Source: Youhaiella tibetensis (lineage in GTDB: Bacteria; Pseudomonadota; Alphaproteobacteria; Rhizobiales; Devosiaceae). Taken from it: a DNA stretch of 64,000 nt. The DNA lies in assembly GCF_008000755.1 (NCBI RefSeq), contig NZ_CP041690.1, forward strand, positions 1,054,001-1,118,000, read 5' to 3'. Both the position numbers and the translations under genes were made by a program. The first letter of the stretch is position 1. Each line of letters opens with the position of its first letter. Under the pieces are notes generated by a model, which worked only from the letters and a program-made list of their open reading frames with translations, did not search any database and was not told the origin of the DNA. Below are positions 18,807 to 27,334 of the stretch, piece after piece.

Positions 18807-19415
18807 GTGCTTTGGCCCTGGTCCTCGCGTGACAAGACTCCGGAACTGCACGGCGAGCGCGTAATCCTGCGCGCTCCCCAGCCGCACGACTACAAGGAGT
18901 GGCGCGCCCTTCGCCACCAGAGCCGCAGTTTCCTCAAACCCTTCGAGCCGCGCTGGACCGAGGCGGACCTGGGCCGCAGCGTCTATTTCGCGCGGCTGCG
19001 GCGCGGCAAGCAGGAAGCCGAGCAGGGCACCGATTTCACCTTCTTCATCTTCGTCATGGAAGGGGACCGCCAGAAGCTCGTCGGTGGCATGACCCTTTCC
19101 AACATCCGGCGTCGTGCCGCCCAGTTCGTGACGCTTGGCTACTGGATGGGCGAGCCGTTTGCCGGGCAGGGCTACATGACCGAGGCCGTTGGCGCGGTGC
19201 TGCCTTTTGTCTTCGACACGCTCGGACTTCACCGCATTCACGCCGCTTTTCTGCCCGACAACCTCGCCTCGCGGCGGGTGCTCGAAAAGAATGGATTCAA
19301 GGAAGAAGGCTACGCCGACAAATATCTCCAGATCGATGGGAAATGGGCCGACCATGTCCTGTTCGGCCTGACCCGCGAACATTACGAAGCCCGTCGCCGC
19401 CGCCGCTTCGCCTGA
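18807..19415 (+). CDS. GNAT N-acetyltransferase (RimJ-like)
   Basis: A 202-residue acetyltransferase with the GNAT acetyl-CoA loop (GEPFAGQGYMTEAV) and the motif NLASRRVLEKNGFKEEG, as in ribosomal-protein N-acetyltransferases RimJ/RimL. The GTG start is 8 nt after the M16 stop with AAGG upstream, so the two are probably co-transcribed, as in many relatives. Identity of the substrate is not shown by sequence. Confidence 0.88.
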   Translation: MLWPWSSRDKTPELHGERVILRAPQPHDYKEWRALRHQSRSFLKPFEPRWTEADLGRSVYFARLRRGKQEAEQGTDFTFFIFVMEGDRQKLVGGMTLSNIRRRAAQFVTLGYWMGEPFAGQGYMTEAVGAVLPFVFDTLGLHRIHAAFLPDNLASRRVLEKNGFKEEGYADKYLQIDGKWADHVLFGLTREHYEARRRRRFA

Positions 19416-19527
19416 GGCACGTTCCCACAGCTTCGGCCTGGCGCCTGCGACGTTGGCTTGTCCTATGCGGAAATCCCCGCTACCACTTTCGCGCATCGCG
19501 AAAAGACTTAGGAAAACCCGCCGCCTA

Positions 19528-22410
19528 ATGCGTCAGTTCATCACCCTCGCGATGTCGCTCGTGTTTCTCGTGGCTGGCCTGCTTCCTGCCGCCGCGTTCG
19601 ACGTGATTTCCGTTCCCGAAGACGTCAATGCCGTCAACCTGACCGAGGCCATCGACATCGTGCCCGGCAATAACGGGCGGGTGCAGCTTTCGACCGCTCC
19701 CGGTGAAGACGGCATCATCCGTCGCATCGAGGTGCTGGCGTCCGAACCCGGGACGAATCCCAACTGGGCCCTTTTCGCGCTGCGCAATGATTCCGACGTG
19801 CAGATCGATCGCCTGCTGGTGGCGCCGTTCTTCCGGCTGCCCGGCTCGGGCGTCTTCAACCCCGATCTCGGCTCGGATCGCGTCCACGTACTGACCCCGA
19901 GCGCCGGCATCCGCCCCGTTCGCCTGGCCGACCCGGAATCGGACGTCTTCGAGATCACCCTCGATCCGGGCGCCACGGTGACCTTCGTGGCCGAACTGGC
20001 CTCCGACCAGCTTCCCGAGCTCTATCTCTGGAAGCCCGACGCCTATCGCGACTACGTCAATTCCTTCACGCTTTTCCGTGGCGTGGTGCTCGGCATCGCC
20101 AGCCTGGCCGCGGTGTTCCTCACCGTCATGTTCGTGGTGCGGGGCAGAGGCGTATTCCCGGCGACGGCCGCCTTCGCCTGGGCGGTGCTGGCCTATCTCC
20201 TCATCGATTTCGGTGTTATGGGACGCCTGCTCGGCGTCGGCAACGGCTCGATGCAACCGTTCAGGGCGGCCGCGGAGGCGGGCATCGCGACGACGCTGGC
20301 CGGCTTCCTCTTCATCTATCTCAACCTGCACCGCTGGCATCTGCGCTTCATCCATCTCGCGCTGGCTCTGGCCGCAGTGTTCCTGGCCCTATTCGGCTTC
20401 GCCTTCTTCCAGCCCGAGATCGCCGTGACGGTGGCGCGGCTGGTGCTGGTGCTGCTGGGGATCTCCGGCTTCTTCCTCATTCTCCTCCTGGCGCTGCGCG
20501 GCTACGACCGCGCCGTGCTGCTGGTGCCGACCTGGATCATCTACATCGCCTGGCTGTTCTATGGCTGGCTGGTGGTCTCGGGCCAGGTATCCAACGACGT
20601 GGCCCAGCCGGCCGTGGCCGGCGGCCTTGTACTTATCGTCATGCTGCTGGGCTTCACCGCCGTCCAGCATGCCTTCTCGGACGGGCAGGTTTCCATCGGC
20701 ACCCTCTCGGAAGTCGAGCGCCGCGCCCTCGCCCTCACCGGCAGCGGCGATTTCGTCTTCGACTGGAATATCGAGCGGGATCGCGTGTCGGTATCCGATG
20801 AGCTCAACACGCGCCTGGGCGAACGCCGTGGCGCGCTGCGCGGCGCCATCAAGCGTTGGCTCGACCGCGTGCACCCCGAGGATCGCGATCGCTTCCGGAC
20901 GGCCTTCGACACCCTGGTCGAGTTGCGGCGCGGCAAGGTTTCCGCCGACATGCGCCTGGCGACCCACGACGGCACCTATCGCACCTTCCGCATGCGCGTG
21001 AAGCCGGTGCTGGGCGGCGACGGCCAGGTCAACCGCATCGTCGGCACCCTGCAGGACGTGACCGAAGACCGCGCATCGCGCATGCGCCTGCTCCACGACT
21101 CGGTCCATGACAGCCTGACGGGCCTGCCCAACAAGCAACTGTTCCTCGATCGGCTCGACCGCGCCCTCATCCGCGCCCGCACCCCGGGCGGGGTGAAGCC
21201 GGCCGTGTTCCTCATCGATATCGACCGCTTCATGGACCTCGAGGAGCGCGTGGGCCACTCGGCCGCCGACTCGGTCCTGCTCGCCATCGCCCGCCGCATC
21301 TCACGCGTCATGCGCCCGCTCGATACGGTCGCGCGCATCAACGGCGACCAGTTCGCCGTGATCCTCGCCTCCGAGCAGGCCGCCAGCCGCATCGCCGAGA
21401 CTGCCGAGCAGATCCGCAAGGCCCTCAAGGCTCCGTTCAACTTCGGCGACCGCGACCTGACGCTCACCGCCTCCATCGGCGTCACCATCTACGACAGCAA
21501 CCCGGCCACCGCCGCCGACGTGCTGCGCGATGCCGAACTGGCGATGTATTACGCCAAACGCCTTGGTGGCGACCGCATCGAGGCCTACCGCGCCTCGGCC
21601 CGCTCCATCACCGCTTATAACCGCGCCAGCGAGGAAGATCTCGACCGCGGCCTCAAGGCCGGGGAACTGCAAGTCCAGTACCAGCCGATCATGGATATCA
21701 ATTCCGGCCAGATATCGGGCGCCGAGGCGCTGATGCGCTGGAACCATCCGAGCCGCGGCGTGGTGAACCCGGAAGAGTTCATACCGCTCGCCGAACGTTC
21801 CGGACTCATCGAACGCCTCGGCCGCCTCGCTTTCGAGCAGGCCGCCAACCAGACGCGCGAATGGCTCAAGGCCCTGCCGGGCCTAGGCGAGGATTTCTTC
21901 GTTTCGATCAATCTCTCGCCCAGCCAACTCGCCTCCGAATCGCTGCTCAACGACATCCGCGGCCTCGCCAGCGGCAACAAGGACCTGATCTCGCACCTCA
22001 AGCTCGAGGTGACCGAGGGGCAGGTGATGACCAATCCCGAGCACTCGGCCTATATGCTCTCGACCTTGCGCAGCCTCGGGCTTGGCCTGGCGCTCGATGA
22101 CTTCGGCACGGGGCACTCCTCGCTGAGCTACCTCCACCGCTTCCCCTTCGACACCATCAAGATCGCCGCGCCTTTCGTGCAGATCGGCGAGGATGGTGGC
22201 ATGGCTCACACCCAAGTGCCGATCATCCGCTCGATCGTGGCGCTCGCCGCCGATCTCGACCTGATGGTGATTGCCGAGGGCGTGGAGACGCTGGACGAGG
22301 TCGAGCGCCTGCGCTCGCTCAACTGTCGCTACGCCCAGGGCTTCGCCTTCGGCGCCGCCATGCCGGGGCCGGAACTGTTCAAGAAGCTGCAGGCTCAGGT
22401 AGCGCGGTAG
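19528..22410 (+). CDS. Membrane PAS-GGDEF-EAL protein (cyclic di-GMP turnover)
   Basis: A 960-residue sensor. Order: signal peptide (about 1-25), periplasmic beta-rich domain (about 25-180), a run of hydrophobic helices (about 180-395), PAS-like domain (about 405-515), GGDEF domain (about 520-690), EAL domain (about 705-955). The GGDEF signature reads NGDQF near residue 605, so cyclase activity is doubtful. The EAL domain keeps EAL (about 733), SINLSPSQL, the second Glu in LKLEVTEG, DDFGTG (about 857), AEGVET and YAQGF; the usual KID is KIA. A phosphodiesterase with a regulatory GGDEF is the best guess. The start was chosen for the signal peptide; an ATG at 19465 is possible. Confidence 0.9.
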   Translation: MRQFITLAMSLVFLVAGLLPAAAFDVISVPEDVNAVNLTEAIDIVPGNNGRVQLSTAPGEDGIIRRIEVLASEPGTNPNWALFALRNDSDVQIDRLLVAPFFRLPGSGVFNPDLGSDRVHVLTPSAGIRPVRLADPESDVFEITLDPGATVTFVAELASDQLPELYLWKPDAYRDYVNSFTLFRGVVLGIASLAAVFLTVMFVVRGRGVFPATAAFAWAVLAYLLIDFGVMGRLLGVGNGSMQPFRAAAEAGIATTLAGFLFIYLNLHRWHLRFIHLALALAAVFLALFGFAFFQPEIAVTVARLVLVLLGISGFFLILLLALRGYDRAVLLVPTWIIYIAWLFYGWLVVSGQVSNDVAQPAVAGGLVLIVMLLGFTAVQHAFSDGQVSIGTLSEVERRALALTGSGDFVFDWNIERDRVSVSDELNTRLGERRGALRGAIKRWLDRVHPEDRDRFRTAFDTLVELRRGKVSADMRLATHDGTYRTFRMRVKPVLGGDGQVNRIVGTLQDVTEDRASRMRLLHDSVHDSLTGLPNKQLFLDRLDRALIRARTPGGVKPAVFLIDIDRFMDLEERVGHSAADSVLLAIARRISRVMRPLDTVARINGDQFAVILASEQAASRIAETAEQIRKALKAPFNFGDRDLTLTASIGVTIYDSNPATAADVLRDAELAMYYAKRLGGDRIEAYRASARSITAYNRASEEDLDRGLKAGELQVQYQPIMDINSGQISGAEALMRWNHPSRGVVNPEEFIPLAERSGLIERLGRLAFEQAANQTREWLKALPGLGEDFFVSINLSPSQLASESLLNDIRGLASGNKDLISHLKLEVTEGQVMTNPEHSAYMLSTLRSLGLGLALDDFGTGHSSLSYLHRFPFDTIKIAAPFVQIGEDGGMAHTQVPIIRSIVALAADLDLMVIAEGVETLDEVERLRSLNCRYAQGFAFGAAMPGPELFKKLQAQVAR

Positions 22411-22455
22411 GGACGGTCAAGTGGCGCTTGGGCGCGCCCCAAACCGCTAGACACG

Positions 22456-22480
22456 CTTCCCCGGCGAAGGCCGGGGCCCA
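22456..22480. repeat. Short palindromic repeat, copy 1
   Basis: A 25-nt unit containing CCCCGGC-GAAG-GCCGGGG (7-bp stem, 4-nt loop; 22459-22476), flanked by CTT and CCCA. An identical 25-nt copy lies at 61077-61101. Both are intergenic. The form fits a REP-like element; here it also sits downstream of both the GGDEF-EAL gene and the convergent yqgE. Confidence 0.75.
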
Positions 22481-22514
22481 TAGTTGTAAAGATGCCGGGC
22501 GGCCCGATGCCTCC

Positions 22515-23096
22515 TTAGGCATTCCCCGCCATCGTGCTCAGGCTTGCCCGCGTAATCCCCAGTTTCCTGAGTGCTGCATCGTACCGCTTTTCCAGCGGGA
22601 CATCGAACAGCAGGTCGCGTGAATAAGGCACCGTGAGCCAGCCGTTGCGCCCGAGTTCGCCCTCGAGCTGTCCGGCGCCCCAACCGCAATAGCCGAGCGC
22701 GAAAATCGCCTCTGCCGGCTCGTTGTCGAAGGCGAGCGAGCGCAACACGTCCAGCGTTGCGGTGAGGTAGATTTCCTCGCTCACCTCGTAGGAATTGCCG
22801 TCGCGGAAGTAGTCGCTCGAATGAAGCACGAAGCCGCGGCCCTTCTCGACCGGCCCGCCGCGCAGGACTTCCCGGTTCTTGACCTGGTCGGGCAGGCGGA
22901 TGATGTCATCGTGTTCGCCCAGGCTCAGTTCTTCGAGAATGTCGCCGAAGCTCATGTCGTCGACGCTCTTGTTGACCACCAGTCCCATAGCGCCTTCGTC
23001 GCCATGGCCGACCAGGTAGATCAGGCTCTCGCGAAAACGTTCGTCCGTCATGTCCGGCATGGCGACAAGAAACTGGCCCTTGAGCGAAATCATCAC
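22515..23096 (-). CDS. YqgE/AlgH family protein (UPF0301)
   Basis: A 193-residue cytoplasmic protein. Markers of the family are the N-terminal LKGQFLVAMPDMTDERF, the GAMGLVVNK segment and a central GYCGWGAGQLEGEL. In Pseudomonas the homologue AlgH affects alginate and stress genes, but the biochemical role is unsettled. It is convergent with the GGDEF-EAL gene and has its own promoter. Confidence 0.93.
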   Translation of the reverse strand: MMISLKGQFLVAMPDMTDERFRESLIYLVGHGDEGAMGLVVNKSVDDMSFGDILEELSLGEHDDIIRLPDQVKNREVLRGGPVEKGRGFVLHSSDYFRDGNSYEVSEEIYLTATLDVLRSLAFDNEPAEAIFALGYCGWGAGQLEGELGRNGWLTVPYSRDLLFDVPLEKRYDAALRKLGITRASLSTMAGNA

Positions 23097-23223
23097 GCTG
23101 CTCCTCGGTCTGCGGGGCTGAGATCAGCTTAGGCCTGTTCCGGGGCCCTGCAAACCCCACCCTCACGAAGGCCTGATCGGTGGAGACTTTTGGAAACACT
23201 CAAGCTGCGCTATCCAAACCGCC

Positions 23224-24039
23224 ATGCGTTCGCTTGTCCTCGTTTTCGCGACACTTTCGACTGTACCGGTCCTGGCGGCCGAAAGCGCCTGGCAGGAGCT
23301 CGTTCCTGGCGTGCGCGCGCGTCTCGTCACCAGTGACGTGCTCGATGCCGACGGCACCACGCTCGCCGGCATCCAGATCGACATGCCACAGAACTACAAG
23401 ACCTATTGGAAGACGCCGGGGCAGACCGGCATCCCCACCGAGATCGACCTGGCGGGTTCGCAGGGCGTTGAGGGCTACCAGATCCTCTGGCCATATCCCA
23501 CGGTCGACAACGCCGCCGGCTATCTCGACTACGTCTACTTTGGCCCGACCGTCCTGCCGCTGGAACTCAAGATCGCCAGCGACGCTCCTTCCGTGGTGGT
23601 GTCGGCCGTGATGGGGATCTGCTCGGACATCTGCATGCCCGCCAAGGCCAGCTTCGCCATGCCGCTGCAATTCGCCAAGGCCGATGCCGGCGAGGGTTTG
23701 CGGCTGCGTCAAGCGCTGGCCAACACGCCCATGCCCTGGCAGCAGAATCCGGAGGCAATCGGCGACGTGGTCTTCGACCAGGCGACCGGCGCCCTCAAGG
23801 TCAAGGTCGAAGATGCCCGCGTTGATTCCCAATCGCTTATCGCCTCTTTCGGCGATGCCGGCCTGCTTTTCGGGGTGCCGCAAAAAAGCCCGGAACCCGG
23901 CATAGTGCTCCTTCCGTCCTTGGGGACGGACAAGATTGAGGGCCTGGAGGGGCAGCCCGTTCAGCTCACGTTCATGACCGACATGGGACCGTTCGAAGTC
24001 TCCCGTCGAGTGTTGCCTATGGCCGCCTCGTCGCGGTAA
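23224..24039 (+). CDS. Secreted protein with DsbD-like N-terminal domain
   Basis: A 271-residue protein with a signal peptide (about 1-19, cleavage after VLAA). The mature part resembles the thiol-exchange domain of DsbD: YKTYWKTPGQTGIP and, centrally, GICSDICMPAKA with two Cys in CxxxC spacing. It lacks the membrane and thioredoxin domains of DsbD, so it may act as a stand-alone periplasmic thiol partner. The role is inferred. It is followed 59 nt later by a peroxiredoxin gene, a plausible redox context. Confidence 0.82.
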   Translation: MRSLVLVFATLSTVPVLAAESAWQELVPGVRARLVTSDVLDADGTTLAGIQIDMPQNYKTYWKTPGQTGIPTEIDLAGSQGVEGYQILWPYPTVDNAAGYLDYVYFGPTVLPLELKIASDAPSVVVSAVMGICSDICMPAKASFAMPLQFAKADAGEGLRLRQALANTPMPWQQNPEAIGDVVFDQATGALKVKVEDARVDSQSLIASFGDAGLLFGVPQKSPEPGIVLLPSLGTDKIEGLEGQPVQLTFMTDMGPFEVSRRVLPMAASSR

Positions 24040-24098
24040 AAGTTAGTTCAAAGGTCCGTCAAAATCGGCGCGGCCCGTGAACGCATAAGGGCAAGCGC

Positions 24099-24593
24099 AT
24101 GATCAAGAGCGGCGACACGATTCCGTCTGTGCCGGTGAAGCTGGTTGACGGCTCCGGCATAAGCGACACCACCAGCGACAGCGTTCTCGGCCAGGGGCGC
24201 GTCGTGTTCTTCTCGGTGCCCGGCGCCTTCACCCCCACCTGCCACGTCAATCATTTACCTGGCTTTATCGCTAATGCCGATAAAATGCGCGCTGCCGGCG
24301 TGGACAGGATCGTCTGCGCCGCCGCCAATGACCATCACGTGGTCAAGGCATGGGCCGAAGCGAGCGATGCGCTCGGTAAGATCGATTTTATCGCCGATGG
24401 CAATGCCGCCCAGGCCAAAGCCTTCGGACTGGACAAGGACTTCTCGGGCGCCGGCATGGGCACGCGCTTCACGCGTGCGGCCATGCTGATCACCGATGGC
24501 GTCGTTGATGCCGTATTTATCGAGGATGCACCTGGCGTTTCCGCCACCGGCGCACCCGCAATCCTGATGGCGCTTGAAGCGCGCAAGAAGTAA
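24099..24593 (+). CDS. Peroxiredoxin (Prx5 type)
   Basis: A thiol peroxidase of 164 residues. The active-site phrase PGAFTPTCHVNHLPGF holds the peroxidatic Cys at about 49, and the conserved Arg lies in GTRFTRAAM. The only other Cys (about 70, in DRIVCAAAND) is at the conserved secondary position of the Prx5 group. The reductant is probably glutathione or thioredoxin by family analogy. It keeps normal length and start. Confidence 0.93.
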   Translation: MIKSGDTIPSVPVKLVDGSGISDTTSDSVLGQGRVVFFSVPGAFTPTCHVNHLPGFIANADKMRAAGVDRIVCAAANDHHVVKAWAEASDALGKIDFIADGNAAQAKAFGLDKDFSGAGMGTRFTRAAMLITDGVVDAVFIEDAPGVSATGAPAILMALEARKK

Positions 24594-24623
24594 GTCTGAG
24601 TGATGCGTGTGGAGAAGTTATTG

Positions 24624-25208
24624 ATGCCGAACAACAAAATGAGCCCCGCCGTCCGATTTGCCGGCGCCGGCCTTCTGGCCCTCGCCTTGGCTGGCTGCTC
24701 GATGGGGAACATGTTCGGCGGCGGCGGCTCCACCGGCGCCCAGTTCGCCAACGCCACGGCCAATCCTGCCCAGATCGCCCAGGCTGCGCCCTCGGCGCTC
24801 CCGGCCATCGCCACCGAATGCCCGCCCATCAAGGTGCGCCCCGGCAGCGAGACGCTCTTCTCCTATGCCGGCCAGGCCGGCAACCCCGCCAACCTCAACT
24901 GGCAGGCCGTTATCGAGAAGCAATCGCGCAACTGCGTGGTTTCCAACGGCCTGATCACGGTCAAGATGGGCCTGGTCGGGCGCGTCGTCATGGGTCCCAA
25001 GAGCAGCGTCTCCTCGGTCAACCTGCCGGTCCGCTTCGCGGTCGAACGCGACGGCTCGGCGATCTTTTCGGAAAAGTACTCGATCCCCGTCGCCGTGACC
25101 CCGCCCAACCAGAGCGAGGAATTCGTCAAGGTCGTCGAGAACGTCCAGATTCCCTATATCGGCGGCGAAGACCTGGTCATCTGGGTCGGCTTCGATCCGC
25201 GCGGGTAA
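24624..25208 (+). CDS. Putative lipoprotein of unknown function
   Basis: A 194-residue protein with a lipobox (LALAGC; lipidated Cys at about 25) after a short basic N-terminus, then a Gly-rich and Ala-rich linker. The mature domain (about 60-194) has two Cys and looks beta-rich. I do not recognise a family. I chose the ATG of MPNNKMSPAV because GGAGAAG precedes it at good spacing; the frame also has ATG at 24603. It is 30 nt after the peroxiredoxin stop. Confidence 0.8.
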   Translation: MPNNKMSPAVRFAGAGLLALALAGCSMGNMFGGGGSTGAQFANATANPAQIAQAAPSALPAIATECPPIKVRPGSETLFSYAGQAGNPANLNWQAVIEKQSRNCVVSNGLITVKMGLVGRVVMGPKSSVSSVNLPVRFAVERDGSAIFSEKYSIPVAVTPPNQSEEFVKVVENVQIPYIGGEDLVIWVGFDPRG

Positions 25209-25231
25209 GGCCCGGGGCGCCATCGCGCCCA

Positions 25232-25330
25232 ATGTCGCGCTTGCAATCGCTCGCCTGGAGTGTCGCGGTCGCCGCCTTTGCAGGCGGCTACGCCTATTCC
25301 CGCCATACCGAGATGCATCCGGGAGAGTAG
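25232..25330 (+). CDS. Possible 32-residue hydrophobic peptide
   Basis: An ATG-initiated 32-codon frame encoding a peptide with a hydrophobic centre (LAWSVAVAAFAGGYAY) between the lipoprotein gene and the glycine riboswitch. There is no clear ribosome binding site: the preceding sequence is a GGGCGC/GCGCCC hairpin that may end the lipoprotein transcript. Weakly supported; it could be chance. Confidence 0.25.
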   Translation: MSRLQSLAWSVAVAAFAGGYAYSRHTEMHPGE

Positions 25331-25404
25331 GGCGTTTGTCAGCGTCCTTGTGAGCATTCCATCGTCGCGATTGACGGCGAACCAATTCTTCTACATGTTG
25401 CGCT

Positions 25405-25575
25405 CGACTGCGGGAGAGATCGGGCTTTGCCCGGCGCCGAAGGAGCAACCGCCCCGGAAACTCTCAGGCAAAAGGACCGCGTCAGGCTGAACTCTGGAAA
25501 GCGGGCGATCTCGCCCCACCGAAGGAGCAACCGGCAATAGCCGGGAAATCTCTCAGGTTAGCGGACAGAGGGGGT
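25405..25575 (+). promoter_or_regulatory. Tandem glycine riboswitch
   Basis: Two consecutive glycine aptamers precede gcvT. The first (about 25407-25495) has GGGAGAGAT, then CCGAAGGAGCAACC and AACTCTCAGGCAAAAGGACCG. The second (about 25500-25573) repeats CCGAAGGAGCAACC and AATCTCTCAGGT...GGACAGAGGG. These are the conserved cores of the gcvT RNA motif, and the linker joins them directly. In alphaproteobacteria such tandem aptamers usually switch glycine cleavage on when glycine is abundant. The ribosome binding site and TTG start follow about 45 nt later. Confidence 0.96.
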
Positions 25576-25625
25576 GCGCGCTTGCCGCAAGGCGGGCAAT
25601 CGTCCCTCGCTGCCGGAAGAGTCAA

Positions 25626-26792
25626 TTGGCCGACACCTCGCCTCAAGACCTCAAGACCGTTCCCCTCAACGACGTGCATGTCGCGCTCGGCGGCCGCATG
25701 GTGCCCTTCGGCGGCTATTCGCTGCCGGTGCAATACCCGACCGGCATCATCACCGAGCACAAGTGGACGCGCGAGCATGCCGGGCTCTTCGACGTCTCCC
25801 ACATGGGGCCGTCCTTCCTGCTGCTCAACGAGAAATCGGGCGACCCCGATGCCGATCACGCCGCCATCGCCGCGCTGGTCGAGCCGCTGATCTGCGGCGA
25901 CATCAAGGGCCTCAAGCCCGGTCAGATCCGCTACACGCTGCTCCTCAACGAGACCGGCGGCGCCCTCGACGATCTGATGATTGCCCGCCCCGCCGATCCG
26001 GCCTGGGCCGGTTCGCTCTATATCGTGGTCAATGCTGGTACCAAGGACGCCGATTTCGCCCGCATCGCCGCCGCCTCTGCCGGCAAGGCGACGCTCAACC
26101 GCGCCGACAACTGCGCGCTCCTCGCCCTGCAGGGGCCAGACGCGGTCGCGGTGCTCTCAAGCATTATTCCCGAAGTTGCCGAACTGGGCTTCATGACCTA
26201 CCGCTCCTTCCCCTGGAACGGCACCGTGCTGGTCATCGCCCGCTCGGGATACACCGGCGAGGATGGCTTCGAGATCCTGGTGGAGCCCGAACACGCCAAG
26301 GCTTTCTGGGACGCGCTCGCCCTGGACGGACGAGTGAAGCCCATTGGCCTGGGCGCTCGCGACAGCCTGCGCCTCGAAGCCGGCCTGCCGCTCTATGGCC
26401 ACGACCTCGATGAAACCATTTCGCCCACCGAGGCCGGCCTCAACTTCGCCGTCTCCAAGCGTCGCCGCGAAGCTGCCGATTTCCCCGGCGCCGCGCGCAT
26501 CCTCAAGGAATATGGCGGCGAACTCTCCCGTGTCCGCGTCGGCCTGCTGGTCGATGGCGCGCCGGCCCGCGAGGGCGCCGAAATCCTCGATGCCTCGGGT
26601 GCCGTCATCGGCAAGGTCACGAGCGGCGGCTTCTCGCCGTCCCTGAGCCGCGCCATCGCGCTCGGGTTCGTGCCGCCCGACCATGCCGCGGTCGGCACCA
26701 AGCTTTCCGTTTCCGTGCGCGGCCGCAGCCAGTCCGCTGAAGTCGCCGCGCTCCCCTTCGTTCCCCACCGTTACTACCGCAAGCCGGTTTGA
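25626..26792 (+). CDS. gcvT: Aminomethyltransferase, glycine cleavage T protein
   Basis: It transfers the aminomethyl carbon of glycine from lipoyl-H protein to tetrahydrofolate and releases ammonia. The 388 residues include the N-terminal LNDVHVALGGRMVPFGGYSLPVQY and FDVSHMG, and the central SGYTGEDGFEI. The start is TTG (MADTSPQDLK), with GGAAGAG 5 nt upstream; the next in-frame ATG would remove the conserved N-terminus. It is first in the riboswitch-controlled operon. Confidence 0.96.
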   Translation: MADTSPQDLKTVPLNDVHVALGGRMVPFGGYSLPVQYPTGIITEHKWTREHAGLFDVSHMGPSFLLLNEKSGDPDADHAAIAALVEPLICGDIKGLKPGQIRYTLLLNETGGALDDLMIARPADPAWAGSLYIVVNAGTKDADFARIAAASAGKATLNRADNCALLALQGPDAVAVLSSIIPEVAELGFMTYRSFPWNGTVLVIARSGYTGEDGFEILVEPEHAKAFWDALALDGRVKPIGLGARDSLRLEAGLPLYGHDLDETISPTEAGLNFAVSKRRREAADFPGAARILKEYGGELSRVRVGLLVDGAPAREGAEILDASGAVIGKVTSGGFSPSLSRAIALGFVPPDHAAVGTKLSVSVRGRSQSAEVAALPFVPHRYYRKPV

Positions 26793-26801
26793 GAGGCGTC
26801 C

Positions 26802-27167
26802 ATGACCATCAAGTTCACCCAGGACCACGAATACATCCGCATTGAAGGCCAGACCGGCATCGTCGGCATCACCGCCTATGCGCAGGAGCAGCTCGGCGAC
26901 ATCGTTTTCGTCGAGCTCCCCGCCATCGGCAAGACGGTCAAGAAGGGCGACGAGACCGCCGTCGTGGAATCGGTCAAGGCCGCTTCGGAAATCTACGCCC
27001 CCGTGGGCGGCACCATCGAGGCGGTCAACGAGGCGCTCGGCGCCGAGCCGGCCATGGTCAACCAGGACCCGCTTGGCACCGGCTGGATGTATCAGATCCA
27101 CATCGGGGATCCCTCCGAACTCGACGGCCTGATGGACGAAGCCGCCTACGCTGATTTTATCAAATAG
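26802..27167 (+). CDS. gcvH: Glycine cleavage H protein
   Basis: A lipoyl carrier that shuttles the aminomethyl group between P, T and L proteins. It has 121 residues, with the lipoylated Lys59 in [15 protein letters not shown]. It starts 9 nt after gcvT with GAGG upstream. A palindromic repeat pair follows before gcvPA. Confidence 0.97.
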   Translation: MTIKFTQDHEYIRIEGQTGIVGITAYAQEQLGDIVFVELPAIGKTVKKGDETAVVESVKAASEIYAPVGGTIEAVNEALGAEPAMVNQDPLGTGWMYQIHIGDPSELDGLMDEAAYADFIK

Positions 27168-27179
27168 CACTGAGCCTCG

Positions 27180-27304
27180 GGCTCACCCCCTCCCCAACCC
27201 TCCCCGCAGGGGGAGGGTGTTTCGATCGAGGCGCCGGCACCAATCTCGCCATAGCCGCGATCAGCACCTCCCCCCTTGCGGGGGAGGCTGGGAGGGGGAG
27301 GCCC
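27180..27304. repeat. Paired inverted repeat element inside the gcv operon (MITE-like)
   Basis: Two arms, 27184-27218 and 27264-27303, are near-complementary to each other. Each carries a C-rich block, a short hairpin (CCTCCCC-GCA-GGGGGAGG-like) and a G-rich block. The centre (27219-27263) is unrelated. The whole resembles a palindromic element of about 120 bp. A diverged single arm is at 35930-35970. It separates gcvH and gcvPA by 167 nt, whereas the other gcv genes are 9 nt apart or overlap. Confidence 0.8.
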
Positions 27305-27334
27305 GGGACGCCGAACCCGACGAAAGCACCTCCC

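Noticed and set aside
25209-25231. GGGCGC/GCGCCC hairpin after the lipoprotein gene as a terminator
   Set aside because: The stem is short and no T tract follows; kept only as a remark.
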